Positions 1 to 12,900 of a DNA stretch of 64,000 nucleotides are shown in pieces. This stretch comes from Climacteris rufus. Lineage: Eukaryota; Chordata; Aves; Passeriformes; Climacteridae. Each line of letters starts with the position of its first letter. Position 1 is the first letter of the stretch. The stretch lies in the NCBI GenBank assembly GCA_013398175.1, contig VZRZ01007406.1, positions 63,103 to 127,102 of the forward strand, read 5' to 3'. The notes beneath the pieces were generated by a model. That model had not been told where the DNA came from. It did not search any database and saw only the letters and a list, made by a program, of their open reading frames with translations. Position numbers and translations under genes: made by a program.

Positions 1-3000
1 GCCGGGCTTGCTCGTTGCGTTAGGGAAGGGGAGCTTGGGGGGAAGCGCCGCCGGCATGGCGGGAAAGCGGCGTTTGCAATCTTTCCTTTGTGAAATTATC
101 TGGGGATGCTTGAGATGATGCAGGACCTGGGTGTCGTGGACTGGGCTTGGAAGGCGCTGGAAAGAGACACTGGGGGTCAACCTCCATCCTGTTAGGAGAG
201 ACCTGGAACCTGTTCCCCAACCGGAGCTCAGGCACAACCTGTCGGGCTGATGGTGTGACCTGTTGAGGTTTGGGATGTGTTTTTTTTCCCCAGAAACAAG
301 GTGGCTTCCAAGAGTCCCTTGCCCCATCAAGGGATTTGCTCAGCAGTAATACCACGGTAAGGTCCTCGTCTCCCTCCTCTGTGGGACTCATCCATCCCAG
401 CATCCCAACTTCCTACAGTTCCTGATTCTAGACAAGGCTGAGTTTCACCGTTATCATGGTAATGTGTTTGGTTGTTGTTAAGCCTATAAAGCACAGAATC
501 CACTAGGGCAAAAGTGAGCAGAAGGGTGTACTCTCACCGTGGCTGTAGGCTCACTTATGGCTGTGTTTGTGCTCTACCTCTTGTACCTGCACTTGTGCAA
601 AGGCACCCTGTCCAAGCAAGAGGGAGTGGAACACGTGCAAGTGTTGACTGCTAGTCGTTCACTAATGCTCTCAGTTAATCACAACATGATTGATGTTTTA
701 TGAACAAAGAGACTAGTTTTAGGAGACCACTACTCTTCAAGCTTAAAAATAATAATAAAAAAAGCTTAAAGTATTGTAGTGCCCTGTCACAGGCTTACTT
801 TCTTACACTGGTCTCTGACACATTGTTTGTCTTTTAAAGTTTGTGGCCTTACAAGGAAGTGTGGCTGTAGCTCCTAGAGCTGCTGTGTGATCTGAAAATG
901 GAATATATATATAAACTGCCTTTTTTTTTTCTGCTGTGGATGCCTTTGTTACTGCTTTGTGTACAAGGAAGCTGAAGCACTCAAAAGTAAGAGGATGGGG
1001 TGTAGGGCACAGCGAAAGGAATGTATTCTCGCTTTGAATCCAGTCTTGTACCATCAGAGATGCTCAAAACAGTTTTCATTACACTATTCAAGTTTTATAC
1101 AATAAAATTACTTTCTTCCCAGAGAAAGCTTTTACCCCTGCAGGTGCTGATTTGCCACAGACTTACTAATAATTTCATTGTTTATCCTTAGGAACAGGTT
1201 ATATGAAAGGGGTTGTGCATTCATCCTAAAACTATTTGAGCCTTCAGTTCTATGCTATTTTTTGCACACCACAGTAAAAAAGTTTTTTGAAACCACAGAA
1301 AACACCTGATCCAGCCCTCCAAGAATGCAGAGTATTTAACAAACAACATAGAAAAAGATTTTCTAGGTGAAGAAAACATTGGTGTTCTAGGAAAAGATAA
1401 AACTACTGCTAGGAATACATTCATATTTTTACCAGTGTAAATCCAGAGTCAGCATATTTACATTGTTGCATGATGTGAGCTCCTGGCTTTTTCTATGGCT
1501 ATGTTTGGGATAGACATACCAGGACAGCTGTGGCATGGCCTTTCCAGAAACAATGCATTTCTGAGAAGGTGCAGAGGTGAGGCTCCCAGGCATCGAGTTG
1601 TGCTGGAGATTAACATGATCACCAGCACTTCTAAGTGTGCTGGAATCTCTTCTGTACAGAATTACTTGCACGATAGGGCCTTCTCATGTATTCTTTCCGC
1701 CATATTTCTGTGAAGTCTTACAGTGGTTGCATTTTAATTGTCTTGGGCTAATTCCAGTTATCCCAGATGGACTGATGGATGGCAAGATCTCTGCTGGACT
1801 GAGTTACCAGTGTCCCAGCTGCAGCTGAGTAAAGACTTGACAGGGACTGACTTGGAGAGGGGTGGGCACTCCTGTGTACAGCGTAAGAACAGCAGCTTGC
1901 CAGCTGCAGGCCTTGAACTGGAAGGTCCTTGCCTAGCCTGTGAACTTATGCTCAGTAGCTTTTCAGAGATGTAGCTCTTTCTATTGGCCCCACCTGGGAA
2001 GTGAAGCAGAATGTACTCTCAGTGCTCTGCCATTAAGGCATACATAAATAAACTTGAAGCTGTAATATTTTCACAGCAAGGTTAAACAATAACCTGATTC
2101 ATGGGGTAGGTTTCCTGGGATTGCAACACACAGTAGTCTGCTTTTTGTTTATAGTGTAGATCAAATTAAATGATAACGATTTCTGTGTTATAACCCCTTT
2201 ATTACAGCTGACTGTGAGTTTGCTTCAGAACTCTTAGGATTTCAATATGACTGATAGATGGGTGATCCTAATGCTGATTGTTGGCTGAGGGAAGATTTAA
2301 TCCAGTTAACTACAGCTGGTAAATGTTTAATGTTATGTGCAGATGTTTGCTGCTGTACATGTGTGTGCATACATGTCTCTGTAGGCTGTAGTTTACATAG
2401 TCTAACAATGTAATTTCTAAGGATCTTTGCACCTAGCTAATAGTATTTATGTTTCTGAGTACATAATGCTGGGAAATTGTTGTTTATTAAAGATTCCCTT
2501 TTTAAAGCCATAGCTAAGGGGCACTCATTCTGGCAAATGCATTGTTATCGTATTTTGGCAACTTCTGTGATGTGGGCAGTTTAACTTTAGATTAATATTC
2601 CAGATGTTGTTACTTCCTCAAAACTCACATTTTCCACCCAGCTGACCAGTGGTAAACAGTTTTCACAATGAAAATAATTTGCCAAGTTGCCTTGCGCTTC
2701 CTGTGAAGGAAAACTTGAAACTGAATTCTCTTGGTGGTTGTGTCAGAATGCCTAAAGTCAGTGGGATGCTTTCAAAATTGATAATTGATAGGAGTCCCTA
2801 ACTGAATGGAATTTCGCAAGTTGCAAGTCCAAAGTGTCAGAAACTTTGAACAGGAAAAATAAAACTACTGGCTTTTCCCAGTTTCTAAACTTCTTTTCCC
2901 CCCTCAGTTTCTTTGAGGTCTGTGAGATTTTCAATACCTTGCTGGACAGTACAGCTTTTTTTTTTTTTAAATATGGAAACTGAGACTGTGGAAGTAGGGG

Positions 3001-6000
3001 TGTAAGAAAAGCACCTGAAAACTTTGTGGAGCATGACAAAATGGTGAAGTTTTGTCAATGCAGCCTGTAGACTCTTAGAAAAGCCAGCTTGCATGTGGTG
3101 TTGGTCACTTAATTCTTAATTCTGCTCCCTTTTCCAGTTCCCTAAATAATCCCTTTGTAGGTCATGTTAAATGTAAGCACATAGCAGTAGACAGAAAACT
3201 TACTTTTGCAACAGGTGCTTGTATTTGCAACTATGTCCCTGGAAGTTTTGACAGTACACAACACCTTTGTACTTGTGCTAAGCTATGTCTGGAAGAGGGG
3301 TTTTTAGCGAAAGCGTGGGTTTTTTTTGGCTACATGTGCTTACTTCTAGTCTGTTTCCTTCGAGGTCTTGTTTAGAAATGGACTTTCATTCTTGTAATGA
3401 AAAGCTACTTCTGTGTCTCAGCATGAATGTATGCAAACTTCTTGATATCTAATTTCTGTATCTACTTTTTACAAAATGTGATGTGAATTCAGATAAATTG
3501 CTATCCATGTTTCAGAAACATGCTGACAACTACCCATTTTTGAGTTTTCCCTGGTTTAATTAACTTGAGTTAAAACATATAAACTAAACTGTGCTGAGTG
3601 TGTCTCTGCACTTCTTTGTGTAAGACTGTAAGAATGAGACCCGAGTGTTGACTGGCTCAGGACATGATTCAAGGAGACTTCTCCCTGTAAATCTATGAGG
3701 AAAAAGTCAATGTCAAAACTGTATGTATGATGAAGTTTGGTGCTGAATAATTTTTTTAAATAGACCAAAAAGTTTTATGAGGTACAAATGCAGAAGTGGG
3801 AAATACTAGTTTTTTTAAGTGTTAACTTCTCTACTCCAGGTTTAAAACATGGTACGTGTAGGTGTTGGTCTGTGTGGTGAGTGTGTACCTACTATATGAT
3901 CCTCTATACTGTGTTTCTAAAACGTATTCTGCAGAAGCTGGGGTGTGCAGCACCATGTGTGCGGCACAACATAAGGTGTAGAGAAGATATCATATGCTCT
4001 GAGCTGTACAGAATTTGCAAAGCCAAACTCAGGAAAATTCTGGGGAAAGCTTCTTGATGAGCACACCATTAAGAAGTCTGTAATAGACTCCACCACACAC
4101 ACACTTCCCTCATCCAAAGGGTATCTCTCCTGCTGGGAACTGACCATATGTGGACATAAGATAACATGACACTTTTTGTGGGCACAAGTTGATAACAGTA
4201 ATTTTGTCTGACTTTCTAATTTCTCATACATCATAGTTAAATGAGCAGAGTGGCTGCCTGCCATTTCCCTAATTCATGGGCTGCTGCTTTGCAGCTGTTG
4301 CTTTCATGGTGGTGACTGCATTTCACTGATTTTATGTCCTCAGATATTGTCATCAAATATTTTTAGACTAAAACATGCAAATATTTGTGAAGCACTTAGC
4401 ATGTCTTCAGTGGCAGGTGCCACTGTACTGCAATCATTCTAAGCTTGGTGCACTTTTCAAAGTGCACCCTTAAGTATGGTGCACTTCAAGTTGTTAATTT
4501 CCTATAAGCTCATTTTTAAAAGAGCTGTGGTCTGAACTTACATGCAAATTCTAGCACATGTTTGTAATTGAAAACACACTACTGGACAGGATATCAATGC
4601 AATTTAGATTTTGGATGTTTATCAGCTAAGTTTAATTCAGAAGGGAAATGCTATTTAGGTCTGAAAGGAAGGACTATTAACTGGTGAGCAGGTGGACCAT
4701 TCTTGTTTGCCTTCCTGGACTAGGAGGGAATATACACAATTGAAAGTCCTTGTGCTCTATGCCTTACAGTTGAAAGCTGTTTTTGTTCCTTTCAAAGTTT
4801 TACTGATTCACAGCTGAGTGAAAAGTTGTAGCTGATATTTAACCAATCAGTCTCTGTGACGTTTCTTTGTCTGGCTAAAAAGTAAGTAATATAACTCTAA
4901 AGATTTGTTTTGGAAAAGTGCTTTATACTCTCAGTTGGTGAGGAAAAGAAATTTTAAACATGCAAGAATACAGAAAAGGAGTAAACATTTGGTAAGTTTG
5001 GTAAATTTAACTTTCAGTAGGTGGGTAAGATGTTATATTTACCATTATAAATACTTCTGCTGGTTTGAAGAAAGGGTAAAGTCTATGAAAAACACCTTTC
5101 TTTAGGGGGAAGGAGGCAGGAAGGGGGCCCTCAGTCTAATTATGCTGGATTAGCTAGCCAGCCTAGGGCAGTCAAGCTCAAAACCTAAAGCTGAGTACTG
5201 CCTCTGTTCAGTGAACAGTTCTTGCTTTCCTGCATGTGCTTTGACAGGTGAGAAATCCTGCTGAACTTGGGCATCCATTAATTATGGATGACAAGTTTCT
5301 CTGAGGCTTGTATATAAGCATGTACAAGCAGGTACACAAGTTCTGTGCTGGTTTTAGACCTCATGCAGGAGGTTAGACCCTGATTTCTTGTGACTCTCCA
5401 AGCACAGCAAGAACTTCACAGACTTTACAGAGCTCCCTGAGCATTATGTGAGGTCAGGCATAAGTCCGTGTCCTGCTGTGTATGGTAGCTTGAATGAGAA
5501 GACCAGAAAAACTGTTTTGGAAAAAAATTAGTTGTTAGTTGTTTATCACCTGAGTGATGCAGCACACCTTTATGGAGAAATGCAAATCTACCAGTTATCA
5601 TAGAAAACCTCTTCTGCAATGGAAAAAGAAGACAAGTAGAAATGTGTTTTGGATGCCTAGCTTGAGGTCCTTACTTTGTCCATTTTTATTTACAATGGTG
5701 GCTCAGAGCCATTCATTAATGTGTGTTTAGGAGTTTGTGAAATCTTGGTGATCTTGATGTCGAGAAAGACAACGCTGAGCGGGACAGATCTGGCCTAAGT
5801 TCAGCTGTACTTGAAAAACAGGCAATCAATATTTTCTAAACTCAAGTTGCCAAACTGGGACCTAGGTTTTGAAAAGTCCACAGGTAATTACAGGGTCTGC
5901 TGTATATAAAGGCACTTAAGTGTTGAATCAGACATAAAAAGGGGAGACATTTAAGTTTCTTTCCAAAGGAAGTATTGAATATGAAGCCTAAAGTCACTTC

Positions 6001-6809
6001 TCTGTCTTGGCAGGAACAAAAGGAATGCTTAAATTTTGAAGCTGGAAGCTGGAGGAAGTGATCTTTGCAGGCCATGATGTATTTGGTTTCCACCAGTATA
6101 TGATCATCACCTCCTTTCCCACCCTGAAATTGAAATAGCTTCAGGCAGAGGAAGATATTTTTCTGCAGCTTATTTTTCTATAGTTTGTCAGATAGTCTGA
6201 AAATGTACTTCCTTCAAAATACAGAGTGCTGGTTTGCTAGTTCAGTTTCCCTCATGGGTGTCAGATTTTCTCACCTGCTGTTTGTTGGTCAAAAGTTAAG
6301 CCTAGCATTTTGTGAAACAGTGGTGACTTCACAGCTCTTAATGCACTGCAACTACATGGTGCCATAAAAGGCCTTGCTAGGCAGTGATTATTGATGAGGT
6401 GATGTGGAAGATAAACCACCAAAATATGTAATAGTGTGGTAGTAACTTGCTGCTTACCTGGATGACTGACTGTGACTGTCCTGTGCAGTTTTCTGTATTC
6501 TTGTGATACTTAAGAGGTTTCCTGCTTAATGTAATGGGGAAAATACTGACTCTTATAGTGGCTTCATACCTCTCTGCAGCTGGCCAGATTCTTACTGTTT
6601 TAGCAGAACCTTGGAAGAGGAGCAATTTTCATGCTTTGATTTCCTCTTTACATGGTTGTTGTGTGGCCTTTGAGTGCTGTAGAAAATGAAAACCACATGT
6701 CCCGTTTTTTGGCTGTTCCAGATATCTCTCCAACATTGTACCTGTGACTTCTGAACTTTGTCCTAGTACTCCTAAAACACTGTTATGTGTGTTTTGTGCT
6801 CTTGCATAG
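1..6809 (+). other. LPL: LPL intron 1 (or 5' flank) without recognisable exon
   Basis: The first ~75 bases are GC-rich with about nine CpGs, the tail of a CpG island that probably belongs to the LPL promoter and exon 1. The ATG at 56 opens a short frame unlike an LPL signal peptide, and no donor-bounded exon 1 was found. The remainder is AT-rich single-copy-looking DNA with no CR1 or LTR that I recognise. Confidence 0.6.
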
Positions 6810-6976
6810 CAGAAGTGGAAAACAATTTTGAGGGAATTGAGAGCAAGTTTTCCTTGCGGACACCTGCAGAGCCAGATGAGGATGTCTGCTACCTGGTTCC
6901 TGGACAGGTGAACAGCCTGGCACAGTGCAACTTCAATCACACCAGTAAAACCTTTGTGGTGATCCATGGGTGGACG
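6810..6976 (+). CDS. LPL: LPL exon 2
   Basis: Encodes the N-terminus of the mature lipase, including the GIESKFSLRTP block and the NHTS glycosylation sequon (Asn42). It ends at HGWT with a complete codon, before donor GTAAGA at 6977. It enters with two bases of a split codon (phase 1 intron 1, as in human). Two in-frame acceptors three bases apart are possible (start at 6810 or 6813). With the 6810 start it is 167 bp, two codons longer than the 161 bp human exon. Confidence 0.95.
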
Positions 6977-9900
6977 GTAAGACAAAGCAGGAGAAATCTC
7001 CCTTTTAAGTACACTTCTGATAAACTGTTCTGAGGTATCTCACAGATATATTAATGCATCTCCTTTCTTAATTAAAAATCCCCAAAACCAACAGGTGACA
7101 GGGATGTATGAAAGTTGGGTCCCAAAGCTGGTGGATGCTCTGTACAAGAGGGAACCTGACTCAAATGTCATTGTGGTGGACTGGCTAGTTCGAGCTCAGC
7201 AGCACTATCCAGTGTCTGCTGCGTACACGAAGCTGGTGGGACAGGATGTTGCTAAGTTTATCGACTGGATGGAGGTAAGAGAGGGAGACGTCTCACATTC
7301 TGCATAATGTCCTAGGAGGCAAAACAGCAATGATGCAGCTTGTTAACCATCTCCTTTTGGGTAAATGGAGTTAAACTGTTGCAGACAGTCCTTCTGCTGG
7401 ACTGGTAAAATTCCAGCTTTAGTTTATTGGTTATCTCCTACTCAGAGGCCTTTTGTAGTGCATTCTGGAAACTTTACCTTGTGGTCTGTGGAGGAGCCCA
7501 CAGTATTTCTGAGGGCTCTGTGAAAGGTAGCTATGAAAGACAGATTACAGCAGTCTGCCCTTGAGAATCAAAAGTCTGCCTTGCCTTTGGGAAATACTTG
7601 GGAGATCCAGAAACTGGTGGGGAGGAGGTGGCTGAAAACCTTTATAATACACAGACCTCTGTTCTGTCCTTTATTCTGCATTCCTCGCTGTTTATATTTT
7701 GGCCATACATTAGTTAGAGCAAGAATTCTAATATGGCACAAAATTATGGTAACTGTATAGAATTTCTTCTATTATTCATGGCTCAGAGAAAATCCCAGTA
7801 TTAACAAAACATTTTATTTTGTGTCTTCTGATGTTTTCAGTTTGGGTTTGGCTTACAACTTGAAACAAATTGTTCTCTTCTGCAGGAGAAATTCAATTAT
7901 CCACTCAATAATCTCCACTTGCTGGGGTACAGTCTAGGTGCTCATGCTGCTGGGATTGCTGGGAGCCTGACTAAAAAGAAGGTGAACAGAATTACTGGTA
8001 AGAAAACCTGTGACTGTAGAGTGAAGAGTCCCATCTCTTCCATGCTAAAACAATATCTTCCTCTGGAAAATCACCAGAATAATTGTTTCTTGTTGGCAGT
8101 ATTTTGGTTGTGTTCATGATTTATTGAAAGAGCAGGGATTATATTTCTGTAGTAGAACTGGAAAAAGATTCAGAAAATGACAATAAAGCTGGTTCTTGAG
8201 AAGCCTTGATTTGCTTTTTCACAAGGAGTGATTGATTAGGCCATGATAAGAGTAGCTGAGGGGATGTGGTTGGGGACTGACCAAATCCATGGCTTGGGGA
8301 AGGTCACACTATCTCTTTAAGCATGAGAAGTTCAGCTGGCTGTCTTCTTCCAGGCAGTAGTTCCTTGCAGCTGATGGGAGCCATTCAAAAAGAACAGGAG
8401 GTAAATCCTTCTGCAGCAGGTTTAGTACCTGCAGAACTCTTTGGCGTGGGATGATGCACATGTAAGAAGTTTATACAGGCTCAAAGGGAGACGGGACAGA
8501 TAATCAGAAGAAGTACACTATGGGTTATTAAAAAATTAATCATAACAGGCTCAAGAAATATTCTAGGCTGGAAATAATACTGTGAGAATTGGGGGGAGAG
8601 GAAGGAAGCATACATATGCTTGTCTTGTTGCTATATGTACTTAGATGTCTGTTTAAGGTGAGTTTTGGAGACTGAGAAGTGTGCCAGATGAGGCAGAGTG
8701 TGTGGCCACTCTGGGGCTGGTTTACAGCCCAGTACCTGGACAGCTGAATCCCTAGCACTGATCTCAGAGACAAAGAAATTGCCAGCATCAGCAAATGAGG
8801 CCAAGAAAACTGCTCATCTGTGGTGCCTTTGTTGCTGAGAGAGCTTGGTAGCAGCATTCAAACGGCAGCCTAGCTCCTGGCACCCTTTACTCTTTCACTT
8901 GAGCCTGGATGTGATCCTAGATCCACAGGCATTCTGAGGGGTGGGCTAGGCAGCAGTCACATCTGAACATGTTGAATCCTGAGAAGTGGCTGATTAAAAT
9001 CAAGAGGACAAAGCAGTAGTCCCTCTACTCTTCCTTTCTCTCAGCTGCAGCTTTGGTGCTTTCACTGAGGCAACCAAATTACTGACATGGCAGTAGCCAT
9101 GTGTTATGCCTCCACAGTTGCTCTTGGTGTCCAGGATGAACCTTCCCTGGGAAAAGCACAGGGAGCAATGTAATGTGGGCCCTGAAGCCCTCACAGCTGA
9201 GGGGGAGGCAGCTCAGGCCTGGAGAAGCTGAGCAACACAGGTGCCTGTCCTCAGTTGAGGGCTGCAGAAAAAACATCTGTCTTTGGCCGTCTCTCCAGTA
9301 GTTGTGTGAAGAGGAGATCTGGCAGAATAGTTCTGGATGTTTTTGATGTCAGTGTTTCTGCAGTTTACCATAATAATCCCCTTCCCCTTAGGTATGTAGA
9401 CAGTGAAGCCCTTGTTTATGTATCCCACTTATTCCCTTAGCATGGGGTTGTCAGCAAGACATTTTCCCTACTTTAGACACTTCAGATACAAGTTCTACAG
9501 TTCTTGACAAGAGAGGAAGACATTGAGAAAATACTTGAAACCTTGTTTGTTCCATCCACTGGAAGTGCTACAGCTCTGAGGCAGTTAGCTGGGCTTCTTT
9601 TCATGTGTTTGCATACATTTTCATTTTTTTAAGGAGTGACAACTTTTCAAGGTAATGCGTTTGATTCTCCTGCGTACATGAATGTTATTTAAATGATCCC
9701 ACTGTAATGTCTGCAGGAAAGCCAACAGCATATGCAATACTGCAGCCCAGTGTGGCAGCTGAGTTTGACATTTGTTATCAATGCCACTGTCTTTGGCAGA
9801 CAATAATCTCAGCTTTTCTTTGTGGTTTTCCCCATAAAGGGCTGGATCCTGCCGGTCCTACCTTTGAGTATGCTGATGATGGCACCCGCCTCTCTCCGGA

Positions 9901-12900
9901 TGATGCTGACTTTGTGGATGTCCTACACACCTACACCCGAGGCTCTCCAGACCGCAGCATTGGGATCCAGAAGCCTGTTGGACACATTGATATTTACCCC
10001 AATGGTGGAGGTTTCCAGCCAGGTTGCAACTTGGGCGAAGCACTGCGTCTGATTGCTGAAAAAGGGTTTGCAGGTGAGTTTGCTCTGAAACAAACAGGAT
10101 AACATTCAGTGGGAAACTTCCAACAGCCTTGTAGGTTTCTCGCAAGCAAAAATCTCTGAGAGACATGGGAATGTTTAAGTGCTTTTAAAAGTCATCCTGT
10201 AAAACCCAGCTTTGGCATAGAGGATCATGCCTGCTGACAGCATTGCGTAGGAGTTTATATCATTATACATACATGTATACACATATTACACATTTTCATT
10301 CTTTCAAGATATGGATCAGCTGGTGAAATGCTCCCATGAACGATCCATCCACCTCTTCATTGACTCTCTCCTTTATGAAGAAAAGCCCAGCATGGCCTAC
10401 CGCTGCAACACAAAGGAGGCCTTTGAGAAGGGCCTCTGCCTGAGCTGCCGCAAGAACCGCTGCAACAACCTGGGTTACAAGGTCAACAGAGTGAGAACAA
10501 AGAGAAATACCAAAATGTATTTGAAAACCCGTGCTCAGATGCCCTATAAAGGTAGGTCCTGCATTCTTACTGGTGAGCAAAACTGGTATTGTGCTCAGCT
10601 GTGTGTCATGGTGGGGTCTGCTGCAGATGACAATATAGCTGCTTTGGTGTCTGCGGTGAGCAAGGGTGAAGCTGGCCTATAGCATGCCATTGAGTGCCAG
10701 CCCCTGAGAAAAGTGTCATCTTAACTTGGGGTGTGTCATAGAGTACAAAAAGAAAGGTGTTTTGTAGCAAGTTTCTAACTAGAAATAACAAGACTTATTC
10801 TACTGTCCTATCACTTGGAACAACTGAGTCTTCCAAACTTTCTCAGTGTTTTTCATCCAAATGATTATTTCCTACTGTTGGGGAAATAATTAGTAGAGCT
10901 CAGTCTGATGGACAACTGACTTAAAGATATGCAACCATCAGACTCATGCCCTTTTGTAGGGCACTTGCTAGCAGAGTATTAGCCCTTGTTAAAATATCAC
11001 AGCATTTCTTGATTCCAGTTGCCACTGTGGTAGGTCTGAGAAGGACAGTGCCAGAGAGAACTGGGAGGATTTCAGCTGTGAAAATAGCTTCTGAGTTGGC
11101 TTTTACTACTTTATTTTATTTTCCTTCCTAGCTTAGCCTGTACCCCATGTTATGCTTATTGTGTGCATCATGCAATGGACCAGCAATCAGAGGGCACATT
11201 CCTGTAGTGTTAGAACAGCTGCAAGACTGGTGTTCTGTTGGCATTTGGTGCTTAATCTGCACTGTCAGTGGATTGATTTTTTTTTTTTTTATTTTTTTTT
11301 TACCAAGCCTCCTGTAAGAAGAGGGCACGATTCACTTGTTTCAAGTCAAGGATAGCAAGTCTTACATGTTCAATAGCAGTTTTGAAGGTGATATTGCACA
11401 CTCTGGGGTTATTATAGTGGCAGCTTGACTGCAGAGTTTGGTTGCAAGATCTACAAAGGTATTTTTTAATGGTGACTGCCTAGCAAAATTAGTTAAACTA
11501 ATATTTATCTTCTCACAAAAATAGCTTCCTGGACACCTGCAGGGAAATAAACTCCTAATTTTAGTGAAGCTGGCATATTCCAGCCTATGACTTTTCAGAG
11601 GTGAGGCAGGGTGGGTTTTTTATCAGCTGTCTCTTTGGAGGTTGAGTTTTCTTAATGGCCTTTTCTTTTGTATTCTTCCAGTCTTTCATTACCAGGTCAA
11701 GATCCACTTCTTTGGAAAGACTAATACAACTAAGATGAACCAGCCATTCCTGATCTCTCTCTATGGCACTCTAGATGAGAGTGAGAACATTGCTTTCACA
11801 TTGTGAGTAGCTACAGAAACAACTACAAAGTACTGTTAGCCTAAATTTGTTAAACCTCAGCTGAAAAACTCGTTCTAGCTCCAGCTACAGAAATCTTACA
11901 GGGTTCCAGAATCTGCTCTTGTCCTTGATCAAGGACTTGCATCCACTTCTGAAACTAATGGACCGAGCTCTACAAGAGCACTTCTTGATAAGACATCTGA
12001 AATACAGAAATGTGAAGTCTGACCTGTGACTCAGCCTTATAAGAGCTTTTCTAGTGCTTTCTTATTTTCTTTACAGTATCTTTATACCATATTACAACTG
12101 TGTTAAATCTTATTGAAAGTTGACTGATGGGTCTGGTGGATTCAGTGCAGAAGCTGAGGGAGACATGGGAATTGCATTCACAGCTCTGCAAATAAGCAGA
12201 ATCTTGCATGTACGTCCCTGCACATGGGCTGGCAGGAATTGGAGCTGCAAAGCATCAAAGTCTGTTTTCTGCTCTGAAGAATGTAAAGTGTTTCTGGGTG
12301 GTGGTTGTCTGGCTTTTCTGAGAATCACCAGCACAGGAGAGGACACCCCTTGTTTGTCAGACTGTCCCATGGTTATACCAGCCTTGCTGCAGAAGGATGT
12401 TCCTTTTGCCTCTACAAAACCTTAATGTGTTTTTTAACTTGTTCCATCCATCATTGCTATGCAGAAGGTTACTTGTTTCTCTGGAGTACAAAAATTTCAG
12501 ATTCTATTGCTCCTTAATTTTCTCTGTCTGTTCAACAGTTTCAGGTTAGTTTGGTTTTTTCTTTTTTTTTCCTTATTCTCCTCCCACAGGCCTGAAGTCT
12601 CCTCAAACAAGACCTTCTCCTTCCTGATTTACACAGAAGTGGATATTGGAGACCTGCTTATGCTGAAGCTGCAGTGGGAGAAAGACACCTTCTTCAGCTG
12701 GTCAGACTGGTGGACTCCTTTTACATTTGACATCCAGAGAGTCAGAGTGAAGTCAGGAGAAACACAGAAAAAGTAACTTGTTTTGATTGATTATTATAAG
12801 CTATATTAGTTTTAATTATTAGTGCTTCCTGATTTCTGGTATCTCACAGGTGGAGACAAGTATCTTAAGCAGTTACAAATAAGTGCAGCACTGATAATCA

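Noticed and set aside
56..117. ATG in the CpG-rich edge as LPL exon 1
   Set aside because: The short frame ends within about 60 bases, has no hydrophobic signal peptide and no donor in the required phase.
9707..10102. 131-codon frame reading through exon 5 and its flanks
   Set aside because: Only 9840-10073 is LPL exon 5; the rest is intron read-through bounded by clear acceptor and donor sites.
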